From: Clostridium tagluense
GTDB lineage: Bacteria > Bacillota > Clostridia > Clostridiales > Clostridiaceae
Length of the DNA stretch: 64,000 nucleotides
Direction: 5' to 3'
Assembly: GCF_003865095.1 (NCBI RefSeq)
Contig: NZ_BHYK01000017.1
Span: forward strand, 45,844 to 109,843
The notes beneath the pieces are model-generated. The model ran no database searches, was not told the origin of the DNA, and worked only from the letters and a program-made list of their open reading frames with translations. The position numbers and the translations under genes were made by a program. Every line of letters begins with the position of its first letter. Within the stretch, counting starts at the first letter, position 1. Below, one piece after another: positions 9,921-19,476 of the stretch.

Positions 9921-10991
9921 ATGAAGATTTGCTTTTTAGGAGATGGTAATAGTATTCATATTAGAAGATGGTTAGATTTTTTTCATGAGAGGGGTCATGA
10001 AGTACATTTAATAACTTTTTCTAATGTGATCCACAAAAATATTATTGTACACAAAATAGGCAATTTTGATATAAATATTAGCGGTGGTAATTGGCAGTAC
10101 GTTTTTTCAACAATGCAAATTAAAAAGCTAATAAAAAAAATGAATTTTGATATAATAAATGCGCATTTTGTAACTAGTTATGGGTTTTTAGCATCACTAT
10201 CTGGGGCAAAGCCTCTAGTAGTATCAGCCTGGGGTACGGATATACTTGTGGCACCTAAGAAAAATAAGATATATAAAGCTATTACAAAATATGCATTAAA
10301 TAGTGCACAGCTAATTACATCGGACTCGAATTTTATGAGTGAAGCAATACATCAGTTAACAAACACTGATGTATTGACTGTGCCCATGGGAGTTGATCAA
10401 TCTTTGTGCTATAAGGATAGAAAAGAAAGCACTGATGAAATTAAAATTTTAAGCTTGCGTACTGTTAATGTGAATTCCAATATTGATATAATTGTAAAAG
10501 CATTTGCAAAGCTACTTGCAAGTAATGAAAAATATAATTTTAAATTAATTATAACTAATGATGGACCAGAAATGGAAAATATAAAGGCCCTTGTAAAACA
10601 ATTGAATGTGGAAAAAAATGTTGATATTAAAGGATTTGTAAATAGAGATGACTTAATAGAACTTCTGTATTGTTCACATATGCACATTACTATACCAGAT
10701 TCAGATTCAACATCTGTAACACTACTCGAAGCTATGGCATCAGGTATAATAACTATTGCTTCAGACATACCTGCAAATAGAGAGTGGATCCATCATAAGA
10801 AAAACGGGTTAATTACAGAAAAAATTGATGTTGAAAGTCTTAAAATATCTATGGAGCTTGCATTGAATGATTCAGAGTTTAAACAAAAAGCTTCTAGATT
10901 AAGTAGAGAAGTTATATTGAAAAAAGCTATTTGGGATCAGAACATGCAACTTGTGGAACAAAAATATTTAGCTTTGTTAAAAAACAATTAG
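9921..10991 (+). CDS. glycosyltransferase family 4 protein
   Basis: The 356-residue protein is a typical GT4 enzyme: N-terminal MKICFLGDGNSIHIRRW, a central KIYKAITKYAL...DVLTVPMGVD stretch, and the C-terminal donor-site motif SDSTSVTLLEAMASG with the ExxxxxxxE spacing. It would add one sugar to the lipid-linked repeat unit at the inner face of the membrane. It follows the epimerase gene after 11 bases and precedes a GT2 gene after 25 bases, so it is part of the same transcript. Confidence 0.87.
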   Translation: MKICFLGDGNSIHIRRWLDFFHERGHEVHLITFSNVIHKNIIVHKIGNFDINISGGNWQYVFSTMQIKKLIKKMNFDIINAHFVTSYGFLASLSGAKPLVVSAWGTDILVAPKKNKIYKAITKYALNSAQLITSDSNFMSEAIHQLTNTDVLTVPMGVDQSLCYKDRKESTDEIKILSLRTVNVNSNIDIIVKAFAKLLASNEKYNFKLIITNDGPEMENIKALVKQLNVEKNVDIKGFVNRDDLIELLYCSHMHITIPDSDSTSVTLLEAMASGIITIASDIPANREWIHHKKNGLITEKIDVESLKISMELALNDSEFKQKASRLSREVILKKAIWDQNMQLVEQKYLALLKNN

Positions 10992-11016
10992 TTTAAACTC
11001 AATTAGGAGTGATAAA

Positions 11017-12048
11017 ATGAATGGTGAAGAAAATGTAAAAGTATCTGTAGTTATTCCCTGCAGAAATGAGGAAAAATACATAGGAAAATGTCTACAATCC
11101 ATAATAGATCAAAGCTACGGAATGGAAAATATTGAAATTTTTGTTTGTGATGGCTGTTCAAATGATAGTACTTTGGATATAATAAGTGAATATAGCCTTA
11201 AATATCCTCAGATAAAATTAGTAATTAATGAAAAAAGAGTGGCACCTACAGCAATGAATTTAGGAATAAAAGCTGCGGTAGGCGGAATAATTGTAATTTT
11301 TGGTGCTCATGCCTATATGGATAAGGATTATATAAAAATATGCATAGAAAAACTAAAAAGTGAAGACATTGCTTGCGTGGGTGGAAGAATTATAAACATT
11401 AGTGAAGACAGTACGGCAGAGGCTATATCACTTGCTATGGCCTCACCATTTGGTGTAGGAAACGCACTGTTTAGATTTTCAAATGTAGAACAACTTGTTG
11501 ACACCGTTGCTTTTGGAGCTTATAAAAGAAGTATATTTGATGAAATAGGATATTTTGATGAAGAGCTTGTACGGAATCAAGATGATGAATTAAATTTTAG
11601 AATTACTAAAAGTGGCAATAAGATACTTCTAGCCCCTGATATAATATCTCATTATTATACAAGAGGATCTTTTAGTAAGCTTTGGACACAATATTTTCAG
11701 TATGGTTTTTGGAAAGTTAGAGTAATTCAAAAACATAAAAAGCCATCAGCAGTAAGACACTTAGTTCCATTATTATTTGTCCTCAGTTTAATGGGGGGAA
11801 CCTTATTAAGCCCATTTTCTAAGATTGTTAGATATTTATTTTCGACAGAAATATTACTATATTTAGCAGGTGCTATTACCTTCGCCTTAAAGGCTTACAG
11901 TGGGAAAGTAAAAAATGCGCCTAAGATGATATTGTCATTTTTGATATTACATTTAAGCTATGGAATAGGATTTTTAGAGGGATTAATAGTGTTTTACGTT
12001 TTGAAATCTAATAAATCTGTTGAGAAGAACACAAAATCATCAAGATGA
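11017..12048 (+). CDS. glycosyltransferase family 2 protein, ExoA-like
   Basis: The 343-residue protein starts with VSVVIPCRNEEKYIGKCLQS, the nucleotide-binding start of GT2 (GT-A) enzymes. The DxD-like metal site is not obvious; FGAHAYMDKDY occupies its place. RNQDDELNFRI is the ED-type catalytic region. Two to three C-terminal membrane segments (about 245-330) anchor it, as in the succinoglycan enzyme ExoA. It would add a sugar to the lipid-linked intermediate. Confidence 0.85.
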   Translation: MNGEENVKVSVVIPCRNEEKYIGKCLQSIIDQSYGMENIEIFVCDGCSNDSTLDIISEYSLKYPQIKLVINEKRVAPTAMNLGIKAAVGGIIVIFGAHAYMDKDYIKICIEKLKSEDIACVGGRIINISEDSTAEAISLAMASPFGVGNALFRFSNVEQLVDTVAFGAYKRSIFDEIGYFDEELVRNQDDELNFRITKSGNKILLAPDIISHYYTRGSFSKLWTQYFQYGFWKVRVIQKHKKPSAVRHLVPLLFVLSLMGGTLLSPFSKIVRYLFSTEILLYLAGAITFALKAYSGKVKNAPKMILSFLILHLSYGIGFLEGLIVFYVLKSNKSVEKNTKSSR

Positions 12049-12076
12049 TTTTTATCAATTGAAATGAGGTGGAGAA

Positions 12077-13327
12077 GTGGATTTATCTAAAAAGGTTTTA
12101 TTTTTAACAACCTGTGCTTACATTATGTTATTACCATTAATTCCACAAGACATTGTACTTGCAGGAATACCTTTTACTGATTTACTTTTAGCGTTGTTAA
12201 TCTTTGCATATATTGTAAATTTAGTAATGTCTAAGAAAAGTAGAGAAAATTTTATTAATGCAGTAATAGATTTCTTCACAGATAAATTGAGTATATTTAT
12301 GGCCATATTACTTGCCATAATGTTTGCATCTACAATTTACGCTGTAGACAAAACACTAGCATTAACTGAAAGTGCAAGATTTATATCTTATGTCTTTATG
12401 TATTTTGTTATAAAGTATGAGTTCAATAATAAGAAACAAATTAAAATTCTAATAAGATGCTATATATTTATCTCCACTGTACTTTGCAGCATAGGTATTG
12501 TGCAATATTTTACAAGGATTGGATTAGATGAAAAATATATAAAAGCATTTTTATTTGAAGGACATATAAAGATATCTTCTACACTTTCTCATCCCAACGC
12601 CTATGCTGGTTATTTGATTTTGATAATTTTCCCAATTGTTATGCTAAGTATTTATGAGAAAAATAAAAACAAAAAAATCTTTTATCTACTACTTTCTATA
12701 TTAGTCTTTACAAATATACTTATGACTTATTCTAGAAATGCATTATTAGGTTTTGCATTAGGGTTAGTAGTACTTGCACTACTTTATAGCATTAAAATAA
12801 TTTTTGCCCTTGGAGGTTTTGGGGTCTTAATTCTTTTAATTCCTTCTGTTTTTCAGAGGGTTCAAGATATTCATAATTCATCCCAAAATGAGGCAAGGAT
12901 AAAGCTTTGGAAAACAGCACTAATGATGATAAAGGAACACCCAATACTAGGAGTTGGAAACGGAAACTATGTAACTCAATATGACACTTATATTCAAAAG
13001 TATAGATTGGATTATAACTCATATACCCATTATCCAGCTCACAATTCATATTTGAAAGTACAAAGTGAACTTGGTATAGTTGGAATAGTTTCTTTCTTAG
13101 GGATAATAGTAACGGCATTATCTAGAGTTAGAAAATTATATAACACAGCTAGTGATAAGTTTAATAGAGCGTTTTATATGGGTGTAATGGCAAGTATGGT
13201 TGCTTTTCTATTTATGAATTTTTCAGATAATTTATTTTTTGTACCTAAAACGACAACTTTTTTTTGGTTTTTGTTAGCTACTGCAGAGGCACTATTGCAT
13301 AGCGAAAGTTCTAACATAAATTCATAA
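12077..13327 (+). CDS. O-antigen ligase/polymerase family membrane protein
   Basis: The 416-residue protein has about 11 membrane segments and the O-antigen ligase family loop ending in GVGNGNYV and AHNSYLKVQSELG. It is the second member of this family in the locus; the other is at 4943-6442. The start is GTG with GAGGTGGAG just upstream. It could be the chain polymerase, with the other protein attaching chains to a carrier, or the reverse. Confidence 0.82.
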   Translation: MDLSKKVLFLTTCAYIMLLPLIPQDIVLAGIPFTDLLLALLIFAYIVNLVMSKKSRENFINAVIDFFTDKLSIFMAILLAIMFASTIYAVDKTLALTESARFISYVFMYFVIKYEFNNKKQIKILIRCYIFISTVLCSIGIVQYFTRIGLDEKYIKAFLFEGHIKISSTLSHPNAYAGYLILIIFPIVMLSIYEKNKNKKIFYLLLSILVFTNILMTYSRNALLGFALGLVVLALLYSIKIIFALGGFGVLILLIPSVFQRVQDIHNSSQNEARIKLWKTALMMIKEHPILGVGNGNYVTQYDTYIQKYRLDYNSYTHYPAHNSYLKVQSELGIVGIVSFLGIIVTALSRVRKLYNTASDKFNRAFYMGVMASMVAFLFMNFSDNLFFVPKTTTFFWFLLATAEALLHSESSNINS

Positions 13328-13370
13328 AAAAATACTAATATATTATTAAAGGCAAAAGGTAGGAGTAAAT

Positions 13371-14024
13371 ATGCAAAACAATACTATTGAAATTGATATA
13401 CAAAAACATATACATGATAAAAAGCTTCATTTTATTATGAAACGCCTAATGGATATAATTCTATCCACAATAGGGATCATAATTTTATCACCATTATATT
13501 TAGCATTAATAATTGCAATAAAATTAGATTCAAAAGGACCTGCACTATTTAAACAAATTAGAGTTGGTAAGGATGGCAAAGATTTTACTATTTATAAATT
13601 TAGAACTATGATAGTTCAAGCTGAAAGTAAAAGAGAACTTAATATAGACCCAAATGATTTAGAAAATTTCGTATTTCAAAGTAAGTCAGACAATAGAATA
13701 ACAAAACTCGGAAAATTTTTAAGGCGTAGCAGCTTAGATGAAATTCCACAACTTTTTAATGTTTTGTTTGGACAAATGAGTCTTGTAGGGCCTAGACCTG
13801 AAATACCTGAGGTAGTTAATTATTATCCAGAAAACTATCGTCAAAGATTTCTAGTTCTGCCTGGTATTACTGGACTTGCGCAAATTAGTGGAAGAGGAGA
13901 GATTGAACTAGGAAAAACTATTTCTTATGATCTGAAATATATTGTGGATTTCACTCTTGCATTAGACATAAAAATCCTCTTTTTAACAGTGGTATCTGTA
14001 TTTAAAAAAGAGGGTGCTTATTAA
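13371..14024 (+). CDS. undecaprenyl-phosphate sugar phosphotransferase (initiating transferase)
   Basis: The 217-residue protein has one N-terminal membrane hairpin (about residues 30-52) after KRLMDIILS, then the catalytic signature IYKFRTM, LRRSSLDEIPQLFNVL and VGPRPE. It transfers a sugar-1-phosphate from a nucleotide sugar to undecaprenyl phosphate, the first step of repeat-unit assembly. The short form without extra N-terminal membrane segments fits the PglC/WcaJ catalytic core. It is placed late in the cluster rather than first. Confidence 0.9.
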   Translation: MQNNTIEIDIQKHIHDKKLHFIMKRLMDIILSTIGIIILSPLYLALIIAIKLDSKGPALFKQIRVGKDGKDFTIYKFRTMIVQAESKRELNIDPNDLENFVFQSKSDNRITKLGKFLRRSSLDEIPQLFNVLFGQMSLVGPRPEIPEVVNYYPENYRQRFLVLPGITGLAQISGRGEIELGKTISYDLKYIVDFTLALDIKILFLTVVSVFKKEGAY

Positions 14025-14117
14025 TCATTCACTAAAATTACCGGTGATTTAATCACTTATTATATATGATGCATTTTTGTGGAAAATCTACAAAATGTAG
14101 ATTATTGGAGGAGTTTT

Positions 14118-14837
14118 ATGATAACAAAAATTTTTCAATATGAAATTTTTAATGACAACATGGAATCATTGCTGAGAAGTATAAATAATTTTGAAAAAGT
14201 ACACATTATTTCAGGAAATCCAGAAGTGCTAAGCAATGGACTACAAAATAATATATTGTTTGATAATTTCACTAGTAAAAATGCTATCATCATTCCAGAC
14301 GGGATTAGCACTGTAATATGTTCAAAAATTGTAGGGCAACCGGTGAGCGAAAAAATTGCTGGTATAGAACTTATGGATTCTTTAGTAAAAAAATGTGAAA
14401 GTGAAAACCAGGGAATATATTTGCTAGGCGCTACAAAGGAAACAGTAGATATGTGCAATATTAATTTGCGTACTAAATATAGAAAGTTAAATATTCTAGG
14501 CAGTCATGATGGATATTTTGAAATAGACAATTGTGAAGAAATATTGCAGGAAATAGAAAAGGTGAGTCCTAAGATTTTATTTGTTGCAATGGGATGTCCA
14601 AGGCAAGAGTTATTCATAGCAAAATATATGGACAGACTTCCTTGTAGTGTATTTATGGGTGTTGGAGGAAGTTTTGACATTATAGCTGGTAATCTTAAAC
14701 GTGCACCTAAATGGATGATTAGTATAGGACTGGAATGGTTATATAGGGTTGCTAAAGAGCCCTTTAGAATTAAAAGATTGTCTTCTATACCTAAATTTAT
14801 TTTAATGGTTATAAAGGATAAGTATAAACGCAAATAA
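14118..14837 (+). CDS. WecG/TagA/CpsF family glycosyltransferase
   Basis: From the ATG at 14118 the protein has 239 residues; GGAGGAG just upstream decides this start over a GTG at 14079 that has none. It shows the family signature: PDGISTVICSKIVG, VAMGCPRQELFIAKYM, GVGGSFDIIAGNLKRAPKWM and a final LEWLYRVAKEPFR. Relatives transfer ManNAc or ManNAcA to undecaprenyl-PP-GlcNAc. Together with the UDP-GlcNAc 2-epimerase at 8860-9909 this suggests ManNAc as the second sugar. Confidence 0.9.
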   Translation: MITKIFQYEIFNDNMESLLRSINNFEKVHIISGNPEVLSNGLQNNILFDNFTSKNAIIIPDGISTVICSKIVGQPVSEKIAGIELMDSLVKKCESENQGIYLLGATKETVDMCNINLRTKYRKLNILGSHDGYFEIDNCEEILQEIEKVSPKILFVAMGCPRQELFIAKYMDRLPCSVFMGVGGSFDIIAGNLKRAPKWMISIGLEWLYRVAKEPFRIKRLSSIPKFILMVIKDKYKRK

Positions 14838-14875
14838 TTTGAAGCTATAAAGAGGAGTACAAGGAGGGGATCCAC

Positions 14876-15976
14876 ATTAAAGTTTTACATATCATATCTG
14901 GTAATGATAATGGTGGGGGTGGAAACCACGTATTAAACATATGCAATAAATGTAATGAAAATTTTGAAAACGTAATTGGTTGTGTGGGAGAAGGTCCACT
15001 TTACTCAAAAGCTAAAACTATAGGTGTTAGCTTTAAACTTTTTACAAATAAGCTTAACAATATGGAACTAGTCCATTATATAAACCAGAACTCTATAAAT
15101 ATAGTGAATTTCCATGGTGCGAAACCATTTTTAATGCATCTAATTTTAAAAAGAAAATTAAATGTGCCTACAGTAGCTGTAATTCACAGTGATTTTAGAT
15201 ATGATTTTCTCAATAATAAAGTAAAATATTTTATTTTTACTCCTCTTAGTATTAGGGGATTGAAAAGCTTTAATAATTATATTTGTGTATCAAATAACTT
15301 AAAGAAATTATTAGAAGAAAAAAAGTTTGCGGGAAGCAAAGCAGTTGTAAACAATGGTATAGATATAAAAAAAATTACTGTTGTGACCTCAGCCCAAGAT
15401 ATGCGAAATGATTTAAAATTAAACCAAAAGGATTTTGTATATGTTATGGTTGCAAGATTGCATCCTATAAAAAACCATAGGGAAGTACTACTGGCATTTA
15501 GCAAATTAATGCTTGAATTCCAAGATGTAAAATTGCTTTTAGTTGGTGATGGGGAGCTTAGACTGGAATTAGAGAAGTTAATAGTGGAATTAAAACTAGA
15601 AAGTAAAGTTATTATGACTGGAAATGTAATAAATCCCATAGACTATATAAATTGCTCTAATGTTAGTGTTTTGGCTTCTTTAAGTGAGGGTGGAGCACCA
15701 CCATTAACTGTTTTAGAATCAGGAATTGTAGGAAAGACTTTGATTTATACTGAGGTAGGAGACTTAGAGTCCATATTAGATGAAAATAGCGGATATAAAA
15801 TAGAAAACCAAAGCAATGAAAATATTTACGAAGCTATGAAAATAGCGTATTTAGATGTGAATAATTTAAATGCAAAAGGTGATAATTTATATAGCATTGT
15901 TGTAAAAGAATTTACTATAGAAAAGTTTTGGGAAAATTATTTTAGAATTTATAAGAGCATACTAAAAAATAAATAG
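14876..15976 (+). CDS. glycosyltransferase family 4 protein with a probable ATT start
   Basis: The frame opens at a stop at 14840-14842 and contains no ATG, GTG, TTG or CTG before the conserved N-terminus KVLHIISG, followed by a four-glycine loop and NHVLNI. That segment is the normal GT4 start. AAGGAGG at 14861-14867 lies 8 bases before an ATT codon at 14876, giving a 366-residue protein. The next possible start, GTG at 14984, would remove this glycine loop. The C-terminal part has SLSEGGAPPLTVLESG, the donor-site ExxxxxxxE region. It probably adds a sugar to the lipid-linked unit. Confidence 0.82.
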   Translation: MKVLHIISGNDNGGGGNHVLNICNKCNENFENVIGCVGEGPLYSKAKTIGVSFKLFTNKLNNMELVHYINQNSINIVNFHGAKPFLMHLILKRKLNVPTVAVIHSDFRYDFLNNKVKYFIFTPLSIRGLKSFNNYICVSNNLKKLLEEKKFAGSKAVVNNGIDIKKITVVTSAQDMRNDLKLNQKDFVYVMVARLHPIKNHREVLLAFSKLMLEFQDVKLLLVGDGELRLELEKLIVELKLESKVIMTGNVINPIDYINCSNVSVLASLSEGGAPPLTVLESGIVGKTLIYTEVGDLESILDENSGYKIENQSNENIYEAMKIAYLDVNNLNAKGDNLYSIVVKEFTIEKFWENYFRIYKSILKNK

Positions 15977-16066
15977 TGTGCTTTTTAATATAATTTTTTT
16001 TATTAAAATTAATAATAAAGAGTTGTGGAATGATAATCTACAAATTTATAAAAAATGGAGTGTAGG

Positions 16067-17620
16067 ATGAAAGAGAACAAAGTTTTAAAAAGTTCAATGA
16101 TTGTAATGCTGTTTGTAATAATTGGAAAGATACTAGCTATAGTACGCGATAGCTTAATGTTTTCTAAATTTGGAACTACTTATGCAACAGATATATATGT
16201 ATGGTGCTTTGGTGTGGTGTTTCTATTTACTAGTTTAGGATATGGACTTAGTACCACTCTAATACCAATTCTTACGGAATATATTGAGACAAAAGATTTA
16301 AAGGAGAGAAATAGCTTTGTAAATAATGTGACTAATGTTTCCATGATATTAACTGTAATTATTACGGGGATTGGTATATTATGTTCTTATTATATAGTGT
16401 ATTTTTTTGCGAATAATTTATCAAAGGACCCAATTATATTTAAGCAAACCGTAAAAATACTGAGAATAATGTTCTTATCAGTGCTATTTTTAACGCTTCA
16501 AGGCATTGTGGCAGGTGCACTTCAAGCTCACAAAGAATTTTCTATTCCTGCTGCAATGGCGGGGTCTGCAAGCTTAATATATATAATTTATTTGAGCTTA
16601 TTTGTAGATAGATTTGGTCTTACAGGCTTTGCAATTACAACAGTACTTGCCTTCTTTGTACAATTCGTAATTAATGTTCCAAAGTTTAAAAAGCTAGGAT
16701 ATAGGTATAAAATAGAAGTGGATCTAAAAAATAAAGACCTCCAAAAGCTTTTTTTATTAATGATACCGATTATAATAAGTACTGCAACTATGCAATTTAA
16801 TTTATTTATAAATAGATCTTTTGCCATGAGCTTATATGAAGGAGCTACTTCAATTCTTGAAGCTGCAAATAAAGTAACATTACTCACCTATGAAGTTTTT
16901 GCTGTAGCAGTTTCTATGATAGTCTATCCAATACTCTCTACTTTTATAGTTCAAAATAATTATGATGAGTATAAAAAATCCTTAGTTAAATCAATTAATA
17001 TAATAAATTTAGTTATGATACCTGCAGCACTTGCAATAGTAATATTAAGAGAACCACTAATTAGTGTATTATTCTTAAGAGGTAAATTTACCATAAGTGA
17101 TGTTAAATTAGTTTCTACGGCATTAATATTCTATTCGCCAACTATGATAGCTTATGGGGTTCGAGATATTTTAAATAGAGCCTTTTACTCTGCAAAGGAC
17201 ACTAAAACACCAATGATTTATAGTGTGGTTGGTGTTGTAATAAATATTATTCTTAGTGCTATTTTGTACAGGTATATGTCAGTACCAGGACTTACATTAT
17301 CATCATCAATTTCATCTGTAGTTATTACTTTGATGTTACTAATTCAAATGAATAAGAAATTTAAAGGTATTGATTTTAATTCAATGATTAAAACGGTATG
17401 GAAAATATCTATAGCATCTATTATTATGGGCGTTGTAGTATATTTTATTAAAAAAATATTTATAATGCACTTGGCACCAACTTTTATAGTTAATGCAATG
17501 ATTTTACTTCTATGCTCAATCCTAGGGATGATATTCTATTTTTATTTAACAAACCTTTTAAAAATCAAAGAGTCTATGTATTTATTGGATGTTTTCAAGC
17601 AAAAAATTGCAAAAAAATAG
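16067..17620 (+). CDS. murJ: MurJ/MviN-type lipid-linked precursor flippase
   Basis: About 14 membrane segments and the pattern IVRDSLMFSKFG followed by YGLSTTLIPILTEY mark the MurJ/MviN branch of the MOP superfamily. The start is taken at the second ATG (16067), which has GGAG six bases upstream, giving 517 residues; an ATG at 16055 lies before that site. It flips lipid II or a similar lipid-linked sugar. As the last gene of the polysaccharide cluster it may serve the polymer rather than peptidoglycan. Confidence 0.85.
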   Translation: MKENKVLKSSMIVMLFVIIGKILAIVRDSLMFSKFGTTYATDIYVWCFGVVFLFTSLGYGLSTTLIPILTEYIETKDLKERNSFVNNVTNVSMILTVIITGIGILCSYYIVYFFANNLSKDPIIFKQTVKILRIMFLSVLFLTLQGIVAGALQAHKEFSIPAAMAGSASLIYIIYLSLFVDRFGLTGFAITTVLAFFVQFVINVPKFKKLGYRYKIEVDLKNKDLQKLFLLMIPIIISTATMQFNLFINRSFAMSLYEGATSILEAANKVTLLTYEVFAVAVSMIVYPILSTFIVQNNYDEYKKSLVKSINIINLVMIPAALAIVILREPLISVLFLRGKFTISDVKLVSTALIFYSPTMIAYGVRDILNRAFYSAKDTKTPMIYSVVGVVINIILSAILYRYMSVPGLTLSSSISSVVITLMLLIQMNKKFKGIDFNSMIKTVWKISIASIIMGVVVYFIKKIFIMHLAPTFIVNAMILLLCSILGMIFYFYLTNLLKIKESMYLLDVFKQKIAKK

Positions 17621-17673
17621 CTACATTAATTATGCAATAATTACACATACTAAAATTAAAGGAGTGTGAGTAT

Positions 17674-18231
17674 ATGCAATTTTATGATGTAGTCAAATCA
17701 AGAGAAAGTATTAAAAAATTTAAGAATACCCCCATAAATGCAGAAAAATTAGCTAGAATGATTAATGCTGCCATGATGTCACCTTCATGGAAAAATAAGA
17801 CTTCTTACAAATTCATTCTAGTTGATGAAAAAAGTGAACTAGAACAAATTTCTAAAGCTATAATGAATAAGGATAGTTCAGCGGCACAGTCAATACTAGA
17901 GGCTCCAATGACAGCTGTTGTAGTTGCAAATCCAGATAATTCTGGTGAAGTAGAAAATAAAGAGTATTATTTAGTGGACAGTGCAATAGCTATGGAACAT
18001 TTTGTTTTAGCCGCTACAAATGAGGGCTATGGAACTTGTTGGATTGCTGCAATTAATGAAGAGCTTATTAAAAACACATTATCAATTCCAAAAAATTATA
18101 AAGTAGTTGCCATAACTCCTATTGGAGAAATTGTTGAAAGTAAAGAGCATAATGATAAAAAAAATATGAAGGATTTTGTATTTATGAATTCTTGGGATAA
18201 TCCTTATTCTGAGAAAACTGCACGTGAGTAA
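17674..18231 (+). CDS. nitroreductase family protein
   Basis: The 185-residue protein begins with a typical FMN-site segment, VKSRESIKKFKNTPI, and has SPSWKNKTSYKFILV and GYGTCWIAA, as in small FMN-dependent oxidoreductases of the nitroreductase family. It would reduce nitro or quinone compounds with NAD(P)H. The length is usual. AAAGGAG precedes the ATG. It is followed by a strong terminator, so it ends the transcript that may begin in the polysaccharide locus. Confidence 0.85.
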   Translation: MQFYDVVKSRESIKKFKNTPINAEKLARMINAAMMSPSWKNKTSYKFILVDEKSELEQISKAIMNKDSSAAQSILEAPMTAVVVANPDNSGEVENKEYYLVDSAIAMEHFVLAATNEGYGTCWIAAINEELIKNTLSIPKNYKVVAITPIGEIVESKEHNDKKNMKDFVFMNSWDNPYSEKTARE

Positions 18232-18260
18232 ATCAAAATAAACGTATTTAAAGTAATAGT

Positions 18261-18306
18261 TAAAGACCCTATAGCTGCAAATGCAGAGCTAGGGTCTTTA
18301 ATTTAT
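18261..18306 (+). terminator. rho-independent terminator after the nitroreductase gene
   Basis: TAAAGACCCT at 18261-18270 pairs with AGGGTCTTTA at 18291-18300, with further pairing inside, followed by a T-rich stretch. It closes the nitroreductase gene. Confidence 0.8.
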
Positions 18307-18424
18307 TTAAGACTAACTTAGCGCTATTATTTATACATAAATGATGAAAAACTTACATAAAGGTGATACAATTTAGAAGCTATTAAATTGCTATTTATAT
18401 AATTTGAACGTAAGGGAGATTACT

Positions 18425-19285
18425 ATGAAAAAAACAAAAGGAATTTTATTTATTATTTTATCTGCTATTTCCTTTGGATTTATGCCAATCCTTGCAAAGT
18501 TATCATATAGGGGAGGTGCAAATGCATATACCACATTATTCCTTAGGTTCTTTTTCGCAGCAATTATGCTTTTGTATTATTTGAAATCTAAAAGGATATC
18601 TTTAAAAATAACTAGAAAGCAATTATTTTTAGTAATAATAATAGGGGTTTTCGGCTTTGCATTTACGTCTACAAGTCTATTTATGTCTTATAATTATATA
18701 AGTATTGGAATGGCAACTATGATTTTCTATACATACCCTGCTATAGTTACTTTATTTTCCTATGTGTTTTATAAGGAAAAAATGTATCCTAGAAAAATCA
18801 TATCCTTAATTATTTCTACAATAGGTATCTATATTTTAATTGATAGAGGAAGTGCTAGCTTTAATTTAATAGGGATAATACTGGCAGGTATAGCTGCAGT
18901 AATGTATTCATTGTATGTGTTAGGTGCATCTCATAAGGAATTTAGGGTTATAAACAGTTATGTCTTAACCTTTTATATCTCCTGTGCATCTGCTGCCTTC
19001 ATGTTTATGGCAGCAATCACTACTGGAAATTTTGATATGCATATTTCTTTTTATGCGCTTGTGGCAATTTTATTATTATCATTAATATCCACAGCGGTAG
19101 CACTAATGGCATTTTTAGAAGGTGTTAGAATAATAGGTCCTTCCAAGGCTTCAATTTTTAGTACTATTGAACCTATTGTTGCATTAACTCTAGGAATAAT
19201 AGTGTTAGGGGAATCTATATCAGCTAGGATTATCATTGGAAGTATAATGATTGTATCATCTGTAGTGATATTAACAAGAGAATAA
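18425..19285 (+). CDS. DMT superfamily transporter, EamA family
   Basis: From ATG 18425, chosen because AAGGGAG lies just upstream, the protein has 286 residues and ten membrane segments arranged as two EamA repeats. The start of the first repeat is visible as ILSAISFGFMPILAKLSY, and the end of the second as ASIFSTIEPIVALTLGIIVLGE. Such proteins export metabolites or amino acids. It stands alone between a terminator and the hut operon. The substrate is unknown. Confidence 0.87.
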   Translation: MKKTKGILFIILSAISFGFMPILAKLSYRGGANAYTTLFLRFFFAAIMLLYYLKSKRISLKITRKQLFLVIIIGVFGFAFTSTSLFMSYNYISIGMATMIFYTYPAIVTLFSYVFYKEKMYPRKIISLIISTIGIYILIDRGSASFNLIGIILAGIAAVMYSLYVLGASHKEFRVINSYVLTFYISCASAAFMFMAAITTGNFDMHISFYALVAILLLSLISTAVALMAFLEGVRIIGPSKASIFSTIEPIVALTLGIIVLGESISARIIIGSIMIVSSVVILTRE

Positions 19286-19365
19286 TTAGAGTTTTAAACC
19301 CTTTGCGTTTCTATTTTGATAGATTTATATCTTAATGTGTAACAGTTTACTCTAGTAATACATTA

Positions 19366-19384
19366 ACGAATTAACAATATTCGT
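19366..19384. promoter_or_regulatory. inverted repeat upstream of hutH (possible operator)
   Basis: ACGAAT and ATTCGT are separated by seven bases about 95 bases before hutH. It could bind a regulator of the hut operon, but no -35/-10 pair is clearly tied to it. The rest of the 190-base gap between the DMT transporter and hutH shows no other feature. Confidence 0.3.
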
Positions 19385-19476
19385 AATATTCAATATGAAT
19401 TTTAAAGAGGGTTATTGGAGGTACATAAAGAATATTAATACTACTAACTAAATTATAAAAGCTGGAGGGAAAATAT

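Noticed and set aside
14984..15976. GTG at 14984 as start of the GT4 gene
   Set aside because: It has no ribosome site and would remove the conserved glycine-rich N-terminus.
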